Positions 1 to 10,246 of a DNA stretch of 64,000 nucleotides are shown here, one piece after another. Below the pieces are notes generated by a model. The model saw only the letters and a program-made list of their open reading frames with translations, did not search any database and was not told where the DNA came from. Origin of the DNA: Incurvaria masculella. Lineage: Eukaryota > Arthropoda > Insecta > Lepidoptera > Incurvariidae. Made by a program: the position numbers and the translations under genes. Position 1 is the stretch's first letter. Each line of letters begins with the position of its first letter. The DNA is taken from NCBI GenBank assembly GCA_946894095.1, contig OX335656.1:9253001-9317000 (forward strand), read 5' to 3'.

Positions 1-297
1 TTATAGTTAAAGTAAGTGATGTTACAATGAACCAACACTATTGTGTTCGCAACAATATTGCTTCATAAATAATTATTAAGAAAATAATTTGACAAGTTTT
101 CCAGTGGCATCAAAGAATCATTATTCTAATATCAGTAATGCATCAACCACTGAAGAGAAAGGAAAGAAAAATGGCATGCGGTTGATGGGAATCCAGCGGC
201 GCATCGTATGCCACACAGTCGAAACATCTTCACCGCTCGAGAATGTGCTCTAAAAATACATTATTCAAGTCAGTTCCGAGCCGTTCAAAATCAGTTT

Positions 298-688
298 GAG
301 CGGCTCGTAGCCTAGTGGCGCGGGGACTGGCCTAGCGTACCAGAGGCCTGCACCACTGTCTTTCTCTTTCCGAGTTCGATAAGTGCATTTCGTCACGAAT
401 GCGAGCTGCTCCATGGTTCGGAATCCATGTAAAACTGTAGGTCCCCTTCCCCTACTAGGTGGTAGGGTTTAAGCCCGCCCGGGTTGGTACTATCGCATTG
501 GATGAAAAGATGGTTGAAGCGGCAATGAAATATTGTCCGAGTTTTCCATCCAGTTCAATGTAGCCATGCTCATAAAGGGAAGGTCCTGGCATGGCACCAA
601 ATTCCTTCGGGAATGTGGTGTATTGGGCTAATATCATAACGGTAGTTGTGTGGTATTAGCCATCCATGTCAGGTCGCATAAAAAAAAA
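298..688 (+). mobile_element. SINE copy with tRNA-like head
   Basis: The left end resembles a tRNA gene: an A-box-like TAGCCTAGTGGC at about 309-320. It then runs into the body and tail shared by all copies of this family in the window. The body has GGTAGGGTTTAAGCCCGCCC, TCCATCCAGTTCAATGTAGC and GGTCCTGGCATGGCACC, and the copy ends in a short A run. It is one of two nearly full-length tRNA-headed copies; the other is at 56308-56712. The pol III head and A tail point to a retroposed SINE. The family name is not known to me. Confidence 0.75.
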
Positions 689-2270
689 CTTACCCACTTA
701 AGCCCTCCAATACATCTGCGACTATGTTTAGTACAATGTAATGTAAATTATAATAAATGTTAAATACAGAGTGCAATTGCATCTAAGGAGATCAAACTAT
801 CAAAAATGATAAATATCAAAAAAAAAATCAGGGCCAAAATAATGTCATTTTTGGCAACGCAAACATAACCTGGGTAATTTATAATGTAGTCATAATTAAG
901 ATAGTGCCATCCTCAAATCTAGGTCATTGCCTTGGTATTGAATTTTTCAAACAAGGTTTTTTCATAGGGAATTGGAAAACTCTTGGCATTTTTTTCTATT
1001 GCAAATAGTTTATGATTTGACGCAAAATAACCTCCAAAGATGTGAAGGGATGCAATTACAGATTGTATAGAGTTTTCCTTTTTTCAACATCCTTGACTGT
1101 TTTTCCTTGTATTTGTGCTTTTCATTAAAACCAGTCACAAAGTATATGTATGCAGTACGAAGAATATCATTGTTTTCTGAAAAATGTAAGCAGAACTGCC
1201 AGGTATCATGCAAATTTTTAAACAAATTAATTGAAAGAAAAGTTCTAATTAAACTTGAACAATGAAACATTTATTTTATAAATGTTTATTTATGTCATTA
1301 ACAAATTGTTTCTTTAGAGTCCATTTTTATCATGCATAAGTTCTGTGTAATTAAATCTGTATTTTAATTTTCTGAATTTGCACAGAAAATACATTTTAGG
1401 ATAGATATTAATTTCTATTGGGCACAGAATGTTTCAGAATAGGCTACAGAAACTAAATAAATCAGAAGTACACTTAATAAGAAGAAAAAAACCCTATCAC
1501 ACAAATAATAATGTGTGCTTCCTATTCATGGAGTTTCTGTAGCGTATCATAAAACAAATTTTAAAGTCATTGAATGCATTGTTAATATAACAAACAAATT
1601 GGAAAAACCCACGCCCTTTGCAAACATTTTGACTTACACATTTCCATTAATTGTTGCGACTATGAACAACAAACAAATTACACTCCATGTTAAAAGTTAA
1701 TTTTACATTCCCTAAGCATTTATATAACTCATTCCTACTCTTTCATAATGCATTATTTGTCTTTTATGTTTAATCACAAAGTAATATTGTAATTTTACAC
1801 ATGCAAAATTTCAACCATTTTTCTATCATTTTATTGGGAATATGTATGTACTAAACATTTTAAGTAAAACACCTGACTCAAGGTACCAGTGTCAAGTCGT
1901 GTATATATAAATGATAAAATATAATTTCCTTGTACCTTGTGTAAAGTGTTTTTTTTTGTCAGGCTGTGATGCCTGAGTCACAGTTTTCCGAACACCTCCC
2001 TCCTGAGCCTTTTTGGGTTGCTTTTGCCCACCCTCCCTGAACGAAATACTGCCCCTGGCTGTATTCTTCTAACGATTTATCTTTATTCCCAATGTTTAGT
2101 GAACCAGAAACGCCAAAACACCACTAAGGGATTCCAAGTTACAGTCTTCCTGTTTCGGGTGTGCGATATTGTGCTGGCCGGCACATTTCGCCTCCTATGG
2201 GGAGGCATCGCTAGGACAATTTCAAATTCTTCAAAAAAGGCCTGGAGCCTGACAACCCGACTCTTAAGAT
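689..2270. other. AT-rich intergenic stretch, no gene seen
   Basis: Only short chance open frames are present. I see no recognisable protein motif, splice-site series or RNA gene. The right end leads into a decayed MITE copy. Confidence 0.5.
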
Positions 2271-2271
2271 G

Positions 2272-2470
2272 GGGCTTCCCGCTCATCTACCCATCCAAAC
2301 GTGGAAAGAAGATCATGCACACATTTCTTATCTAAAATCTTACTAAAAACAGCTTTATGTAATCGAACTAGATGCTCGATGACCATTGGTATTGTAAAAT
2401 TATATTTGGTTTCTAAGACATAAGTTACACTTTATGCAATAACTTTGAAAGTGGATTACTCAATGAAAAA
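2272..2470 (+). repeat. Decayed copy of the TTAA MITE family
   Basis: The stretch shares ordered blocks with the complete elements at 13646-14184 and 33198-33725. These include CCGCTCATCT, GGAAAGAAGATCA, GATGACCATTGG and a late 'aactttg..ggtggatta' block. The far end is missing and many bases differ, so this is an old partial copy. Confidence 0.6.
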
Positions 2471-2479
2471 ACCAAACAA

Positions 2480-3240
2480 ACTCACCAGTGAGTCATCTGT
2501 GATTCACCACAATATCAGAAGGATAATCTTGAAATTCAGATTCGCCGGTGAGTCACCAGTGAGTTGCAGGTGACTGTTTGAAAGTGAAAACTGCGTATTG
2601 ATCACGACAGATGGCGTCTAAGCGAGCTCACCTAAAAGTCTGTCAAAGCTGTCAGATACAATGCATAATCAAACATATTAGATTTAAAAAAAATATTTAT
2701 CCAATATGTGGAAATGAAATGACCCAATTTTCTCCGTGTTATTCCGAAAATCGAAAGAAGTCTTGGAAAAGAAAATATCACAAAAACATAACCTATAATA
2801 TTTCATTAATTAGAGTTTCAGCAACATCTATATTTTAAGCATTGTCCGATTACAATGCTTCAAATGTAGGTGTCGCTGAAACTCAAATTAATGAGATAAC
2901 GGTAATGTCGTATCCATTAAATACATTTCATACTTTGTGCTGGTTAATGAAATTTAGATTTATTTGAAGAAAAATAAAAGCTCTTATTTATTTTAAACCT
3001 TATTCTAATTACGTCATGGAGTACATCTTTTATTTAAAAACTAATAAATAAAACTTTGACAGGAATGACAGTTTTGACGTTTTTAAGGTGACGTGCTCAT
3101 GCGACCTCTACAATAGCTTCGAATTTTCTTACCCATTAGAAAAGGACAACACTAGGGTGACTCGTGGCTGACATTTCATGAGTACGAAAATGTTGTGACT
3201 CACCGGTGACTCACACGTGAGAATTCATGAGTAGACACAC
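2480..3240. repeat. Inverted-repeat element flanked by GTGAGTCAC-rich ends
   Basis: The left end (about 2484-2575) and right end (about 3190-3232) carry the same GCCGGTGAGTCAC-type motif in opposite orientation. The interior, from ATCACGACAGATGGCGTCT to a 'gacaggaatgacagttttgac' block, recurs at about 50122-50545 and reversed at 55287-55690. It therefore looks like a MITE-type repeat. It lies 400 bp upstream of BAG2. Confidence 0.55.
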
Positions 3241-3639
3241 AGAGCAAGTCTGACAACTCAAGTACGAAGTTGCCTGAATATAGTCATATTTGTTAAAACT
3301 TTCTTGACATTTCTAGAAATTCTAGACATTTCGATGCGTCAAACGTGCACCGTTTGGCTGATCAATTATCAATTTTGATTCATTACGATAAAGCGTATAT
3401 TTGAATGGAAATTTTTCATCGGTTAAGTAGGTAGATCTCATAAAAGCGCGAAGACCTCAAAAAATCTCTTCATTTTCTGTGGTGTTAACGAAATATTTGA
3501 TGCCTGTGGTTTTAATGTGAAACGTTGAAGTGAAGGGGTGTAATTTTTGTTTCGGTTTACCAATTTTCAAGGAGGTTCATATTGAGTGAGATAACATAAG
3601 TTTCGTCTAAACGGTGAAGTAAAGTGTGAGCTTGGGAAC

Positions 3640-4972
3640 ATGGAGGTGGACCCTCTGCCTGACTCGTGGTCAACCAGTAGCGAAATAGCACTGATTGCGC
3701 CTGGCATGATCTCGCGGCTTCCCCTCATAGATGAGACGTCGGTGGTAGGGCCGCAGGTGCCGAAAGACAGGTTCGTAACGATTCCAGTACATTCGTACTA
3801 TAGACAATGTAGAAACGGGAGTGAGCGGACATTTCACGAATATTGTGTTGCGGTTGCAGGCTCATGGGCATTTTAGAGCAGGTGGAGGTGCGCGTGGAGC
3901 GCATGAGACGCGACACTGTTCACATTGAGGAGGAGAAGGACTCACTGTTGTCCACGCTCGATAGCGTTAAACAGTCTGAGCTTCTTAGCGACGTTCCACA
4001 AGGTAAGATTTAACATCAATCAGTAGAACGACCATTATCCTATCAGTAAATCTAATTGCTTCGATCATCAAAGTATTCAGATAAAAGCGGTTTCATTATT
4101 ATTCATTGAATAAAAAAAATGCATTTTATGCTTTATTTTTTCTCAAAATCAACAAGCTCGATTCCAGGCTAGGAAAACAATTTTTACAAAAATCGAATAA
4201 TGCAGTTTTAATTTTTATCAAAATCGGCCTCATGGCTCCTTTGAGTGTTTTTCGCTATTTCATATATTTTTGGATTTGGCCCTGAGTGCCCACTTGAAAA
4301 ATTCACGCTGTATATGACTAGATAAAGGTATGTATAACCATGTGCAGATGAGCGGGAGGAAGTGAAACGCTACGTGGAGCGGATCCTGGCTCGCGCGCTC
4401 ACGGTGGAGGTGGCCGTGCGTACGGAGCGCGACAGGCATCAGGAGGAGGCGCTCCACCAGGTCAGCTCTATATGATGTTGTCACTCATTACTTTCTCACT
4501 CAAACAGTTTGACCCGCGACATGAACGCGTAATAACATTTTCAGAATACAATCAATAGTGTTATGACCACTCACCAATAAATTCAATTGAAACTAATTGA
4601 GTTTATTGATAAGTTGTTTGGCCAATCCCTGCGTTCACTTGACAAGAAAGTTCAATTTTAACAAGTTCGGTATTCGTCGTATATGTCGTATTCTACCATT
4701 TTAAACTTGTTGTTGTGTGTGGTTAACAGGTAAACATGTACATCGACGAGCTCGTGATGTCGGTGCACGAGGACGCGCCGGCTGCACACATGCGCTGCCG
4801 CACCTTTATGTCAGCATGCAGCTCCTACCCAGACGAGTCGGCGGGCCTTGCCGACAAGAACTTCGAGTCTGTCATCCTCGGGTGCACACTTGACGACCAG
4901 AAGCGTGTCAAGAAGCGGCTTCAGGGTCTCCTTGACTACTTCGCTCGACTTAACATCACCTCCTGCACGTGA
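3640..4972 (+). CDS. BAG2: BAG family molecular chaperone regulator 2 (four exons)
   Basis: Coding exons are 3640-3770, 3860-4002, 4348-4460 and 4730-4972. All introns are GT-AG and phases match (2, 1, 0), giving 630 nt and 209 residues, close to the roughly 211 of the vertebrate protein. The family binds the Hsc70/Hsp70 ATPase domain, promotes nucleotide exchange and restrains the CHIP ubiquitin ligase in the cytosol. Visible signs are an N-terminal helical stretch (ILEQVEVRVERMRR, then EEEKDSLLSTL), the conserved LTVEVAVRTERDRHQEEALHQ-like segment in exon 3, and the C-terminal BAG2 core with ACSSYPDE, VILGCTLDDQKRVKKRLQ and LLDYFARLNI in exon 4. The start is the first ATG in frame after a long leader and gives a normal length. 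The gene is compact (1.3 kb) and faces RAB23 tail to tail. The first donor (GTTCGT) is weak but is the one that keeps the frame. Confidence 0.93.
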
Positions 4973-5300
4973 GCTCTCCAACAGCCCCCACCGACTGCAG
5001 GCCTAGCTGTATATCGGCACCTTACTTATAATATTGTATTGCTGTTATTCAATGTGCAGGCTCTTAGCTTTCTAAATTATCTTGTGTGCCAAGCCATGCT
5101 GTTAAAAAAAGTCTTAAATTTGTATTAAGATGTGCGCGACAAATGGACGAGTAACTCAATATAACGCCAACCGATTTCGGTGATTCTTTTTTTATTGGAA
5201 AGGACGTGTACAAATTAGTTAGTGTACTTCAGATTCACAAAAAATAAACAAATAAAAAACAATTTAACAAAAAAAACCGACTTCAAAGAAAAAGCACTAA
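4973..5300. other. BAG2 3' flank, probable 3' UTR and repeat
   Basis: AATAAA hexamers occur at 5243-5248 and 5251-5256 and could serve as poly(A) signals. They sit in or next to a dispersed lepidopteran repeat (CCAACCGATTTCGG at about 5167), so the true transcript end is uncertain. Confidence 0.4.
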
Positions 5301-5470
5301 AAAGTAAAAAATAATTGGCATTTTTGTAGTTACGATTATTGTTATTTTTTGAGTCGGCGTCAGCCGGGCACGCGCTGCGCCAATCAAGAGAACCTTGGCT
5401 ACCTTGGCTGACACTGACTCAAAAAATAACAATAATCGTAACTACAAAAATGGCAATTATTTTTTACTTT
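5301..5470. repeat. Long near-perfect inverted repeat (hairpin)
   Basis: Arms at about 5301-5365 and 5406-5470 are reverse complements with only a few mismatches: AAAGTAAAAAATAATTGG pairs with the 5453-5470 end, and TAGTTACGATTATTG pairs with its partner on the other arm. The loop is about 40 nt. It is probably a foldback element or a short inverted duplication. Confidence 0.85.
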
Positions 5471-5472
5471 GA

Positions 5473-6551
5473 TTTACACCACATACTTTTAGATTTACAT
5501 TTATATATGATATATATATATATATATATATAAAACAATATATACATACATGTAGTGTTATTTATAGCTATACGCATGTGTTTGACACAATAGTAGTATC
5601 GTGTCCATCGTAAATCTATTACACCACTTAAATAAATAAATCGAAATCCGACAGAAATAATGTCTCTGAATTCTGAAAACAATTATTATTGTTAGTTTAT
5701 TCTCTGGAAAACATGCAGTTTCCAAAGAAACCTAGTAAGTCCTAATGAGGTTAGTTCACAAGTGGCCAATATTACGTCAGTGCGGCTTGGCACAGACAAT
5801 TTAGAAGGCTAAAATGAGGTTTGCATGCACTTTAGAACTTTTATTGTTAAAAGGGAATTTACAATAATAATTGTAATTGATCATTCTCAATAGGATTATG
5901 CATACACGCAGATTTTTATATTGCCCGCATTGTAATGCTAGGTGAGAAATAAAAAAATTGGTTTTACTATATTGCTGTCCAAAAAAATGTATGCTTGGTT
6001 GCAGTCGCCGGACCATAAAAAATACTCGTAATCATTGTGTGCCACCTTATTTTGCATTCATTTTGAGACTATACAAACACCCCGATTATGACATCATTCA
6101 GGGTTGGTGTTTGTATGAAGGTAAAATGCACCTACAATAGTATAACTTTTTGTATACTTTGACAAATAATATCACCTGATGCACAACTTGATGGTAAAAC
6201 GTTTAGATTAGTGCAAAATAATCACTAGTAGTAATACCAACTACCTTAGAAAAATTGCATAAAAAAAAAATGTTCTTGTATTGAAAACAAAAAATCTCTT
6301 TAGTTACAATTTGGCAGAGTTGTACATTTGCTCAATAAATCTATTTTTTTCCGCTGGTATAGTGTGGTGTGACTTTATTCCAGATTTTGTGATACGAAAG
6401 AATTACTTTTCAACCTAGTTTTAAAATCTTAAATTTATTTCTCTGTGTTTCCTTGTGTTGTGTCGTAATCAATATAATTTTACCTTAAAATTATCCTTAG
6501 AAACTTAGAAATTTACACTTTATAGGATTCCGGTTGGCTTCATTTCCATTG
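5473..6551. other. AT-rich intergenic stretch with a TA microsatellite
   Basis: A (TA)n run occupies about 5509-5533. No coding or RNA gene is supported in the rest. Confidence 0.5.
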
Positions 6552-7255
6552 CTTAAGAACGGCCCGTAAGCTATGCTCCCCATACAAACGTAGTTTACTA
6601 ATAATTTGAAAACCACTGTTCCAATTTAATTGATATTTGATACTTAATATCAGGCAACAATAATCTGTGTCTGCATGCTTTTGTTTTTTTTTAAAATCCA
6701 AACCGAATCGGATGAAAGCAAAAACAAAATCTTCATACTAATTTTGTTTTCTCTGTGGTTTGACTCAGGATACATTTACCGAAAAAACAAAGGCATGCAG
6801 ACACAGATATTTGTTGCCAGATATATGATACCAAATATCAAGTAAATTGGAACAGTGGTTTTCAAATGATTAGTAAACTACGTTTGTATGGGAGGCGAAA
6901 TTTTCTGATGCTTACGGGGGCACCTTAAGGTCGGCCCGTAAGCATCAGAAAATTTCGCCTCCCATACAAATGCAGTTTACTAATAATTTGAAAACCACTG
7001 TTCCAACTTACTTGATATTTGGTATTTTATATAAGGCTACAAATATCTGTGTCTGCATGTCTTTCTTATTTCGGTAAATGTATTCTGGGTCAAACCACAG
7101 AGAAAACAAAATTCGTATGAAGATTTTCTTTTTGCTTTCATTTCATTCGGATTTGATTTAAAAAAAAAAAAAAGCTTGCAGACACAGATATTTGATACCT
7201 GATATTATATATTAAATATCAATTTAATTGGAATAGCGGTTTCCAAATGATAAGT
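6552..7255. repeat. Two tandem foldback (hairpin) MITE copies
   Basis: Each unit has arms carrying CGTAAGC, CCCATACAAACGTAGTTTAC and GACACAGATATTTG in inverted order. The first unit is 6552-6926 and ends with CTTACGGGGGCACCTTAA. The second starts at once with AAGGTCGGCCCGTAAGCATC and runs to about 7255 without its right end. The same family occurs at about 53640-53931 and 59908-60256. Confidence 0.75.
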
Positions 7256-9703
7256 CTCCTACAAGTTTTATTTAGCAAGTTTTCACATGTACAGTCCGAA
7301 CTGCATTCTCAGGGTGAGATAAATTATAGTCATAACTGAAACTAAAACTAAACGAAAAGTAGTACTTTCACTTCACTCGAAATATTTTGTACGGACGATA
7401 TTTTAACTTTGACACTGGTTAGTATTACTTTTGGTAGTCTTAGTTCCAGTTTATTTGTATGAAAGCTCAAATTATGCATATTTACCATATTCTTTCTTTC
7501 CATCCATTCCGACACTTTGTTAATTTCAAGTCTGTATGGAATTTTTATTAGTTTTAAACATGGAGGTGAAGAAATTACAGGAGAACAGAGGGAACTAAAA
7601 AAGTGTCGACACCTCAGTTGTGCGGCGGGAGGCGTGACAGCCGAATTCGGCTCCCGGTGAATACATCATTACGAATGAATAATGTCATAAAGACCGTCTG
7701 GTTTATTGAAAAATAGTTCTTATCTTAATAAGTTCACCTACCAATTTGGTAGACTTAAAATTGAATTTTTTTGAGTTATCATCACTACGTTAGAAATGTG
7801 TATGGCGATATAAAGTCGCGTGGCATCATTTTTTGCGCACTGGTATGGAAGTTATTTCTCCGTACATTCTTCACCTCCATGGTTTTAAATATATTTTTTA
7901 CGAGTCAGATGTCTCACAACCGATCTCCTTTACCGCCAGTACTCGCTAGGGCTTGTTCGAATTCAATTAGAACCTGTAAAAGGAACACAGACGAAAAGCC
8001 ATTCGCAACTCTTAGGTTGAATGTTGCCTGTACAGCTTGAAAGTTTTGAATACTATTTCGTTTACTTAATCATGTATGTGTTAGTGAGTATGTTAACCCA
8101 ATTTCTTAAATTTCACTACAAGGTTATTAACAGTTGGGGGCAATGATAAAGTTAAATTTTAATGTACTCTATATCATTGTTTACCTATAGATTCATTAAG
8201 AAACCTCGAGGGTTACCTCTGTGGAAATAATGCCAACGAATGATCGAATTCACCAAGGTTTTCCTATTTGCATTATTAATCTATATTGTATTTTCCACTT
8301 TCATAATATTAATATCCAATAAATGATTAAAGGCAAAGTGTTTTAATAATTGGCATGAAAAATCCAGCATATTTGAACCAGTAAAGGGTAATTCCACCCC
8401 ATTCCGAGAACCTGTCTCTTCTGCTTTTATTCCGACTTTAACTCTTCTTTTTTTGCCCATTATATTTTTTCCAACCATTTTACCTGAATTTTTACTCCTT
8501 TCGAAAATCCATTCTCATGAAAATTGTACAACCATTTGGTGTATAACCATTCCAGATTTTTGCAGTCTCTCCAGTACCATTGAACTTTCATTCCAGACCT
8601 TATGGAAAAGGAAAGGGGATGCATTCGTCTTTGGAGCCGGAATGTTCCGTCGCTGACGTTCATACCATGTTTTGTTCTTTTCTATCGAATTTGAAACTAC
8701 ATGTCAATGTGTAGGACAAAACATATAACTTTTCCTACGATGTTCTGTGTTTATTAGTAACTCTAGAAAGCTGTTTGTTCGCACATTGTATGTAGAAACA
8801 AACTGGATTGGTGATCCAATTAGTTTCCTATATTGGCAACACTAAATCAGCGGTTTGTCCAGCTGGTATAGAATCAAGGGACCGGGTTTTTGGACCCGAA
8901 AATGTTGGTCCCACGTGAAATACTGATGTACCCAAAGATTTAGATGAATAGATAAGCATTTCTAACCCGAAACGCATCAACAATTCTCATAAATGTTTGT
9001 GACACTTTACGAACAGGTCGTATACGAAAGCACAACCCGCTTGGCTGGCACAGTGTGACGTTGGTGTGCCACGAAATGTGCTTTAAAAATAGTGCTTAAA
9101 GCACGTTTCGTTCATGATATGTTTTGACATTCGACTTGTATCCATTTATATCTCTGGATGCACCCTGTTGAGAACTCCTAGCTTATTTGAGGCTCTATCC
9201 TCGATATGGCGTCCAAAGTTTAGGTCATTCATTTGAGCATATCGTGTAGAAGGGTATGCAACGGTATGGACCATTGAAATTGCTTCAGAAGAAATCAATA
9301 GGCTTGGTTACTATGATATGAACAATGAAGTCGGTTAAAAATAGGAAAATACCAACCATATGGGTACATTTTTATTTATTTAAATAAGTACATTTCGAAA
9401 CCTAGAGCAATATTTTTAACAGTAACAATGCACTTAATATTTACATACAGATGTTCTATATAAAATAGGTTAATTCATAATTAGGTAGGCTGCAAATTAT
9501 AAAAAAGTAAACTTTTATTGGTTCACGCATGGATTGTTCTATGATGTGTTCAGTTTTGGATCGAGCTAATCAAGTTCAGAAAAAATGACACCCCTAATGA
9601 TCCAACCATTTTTCAAATTTTGTGAAATTATGATGTAAAAGGTAGTTAGATGAAATGTGAATTTAATTATTTTGCAGTAGCAAATTTGCACTTTCTATCA
9701 CCT
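7256..9703. other. Intergenic stretch between BAG2 and RAB23
   Basis: Inverted segments around GGAGGTGAAGAA at about 7551-7585 and TTCTTCACCTCC at about 7860-7890 suggest a small terminal-inverted-repeat element of about 340 bp. I recognise nothing else; the open frames here are short and have no known motif. Confidence 0.4.
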
Positions 9704-10095
9704 TTAAGGGCATGATAAGGGCCGATTGCGTTCAGTTTGGTAAGGACGCAAGTTAAAACAAGATTTAATTATATTTAAAAATAACCACGACGAATTTTTA
9801 TTATCCAAAACGTAAATATGTAGATTGATGGTCTAGCTATAACTTAAAGATAAAACTGTAACTGACTGGTGCTTTGTGTTCTCAAATTAGACAAATGTTC
9901 ATAAATTTTCATAAGAAAAGTTTGAACCCAGAATATGAGCGTCCGATATATACCGTTATAGGTTTCAAATATAGCTAGACCATCAATGCATCTTTCACAA
10001 TTTTGAAATTCCAAAATAAGTAGTTGTTTTTTTTTTTTTAAATTCACTTACCCCCTTAAGAAACTGAATGCAATCCGGTTTTATCACGCCCTTAA
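9704..10095. mobile_element. TTAA-flanked MITE
   Basis: TTAA occurs at 9704-9707 and again at 10092-10095. The inner ends match as inverted repeats: GGGCATGATAAGGGCCGATTG on the left, and on the right the reverse complement of CAATCCGGTTTTATCACGCCC. TTAA target duplication is typical of piggyBac-like elements. The interior GGTCTAGCTATA / TAGCTAGACCATCAAT is itself inverted. A diverged relative lies at about 41270-41440. The element sits 150 bp past the RAB23 stop. Confidence 0.7.
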
Positions 10096-10246
10096 ATCAC
10101 ATCTGCCATTTATGCTGGCTGATGAAGTAGGATTTACACAATTGACCACCCCTTTGTCCACGCGCCAATGATTGTCCGATGTGGCTTCAACGAAACAACA
10201 CGGCTTCCATTGTCCAACACGGCTTACATCTTGCTAAATGCTCAGC

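Noticed and set aside
8281..8663. Open frames on both strands with repeated GGTAAAATGGTTGGAAAA-like phrases
   Set aside because: Short, no known protein motif and no splice-site support; more likely noncoding or an unrecognised repeat.
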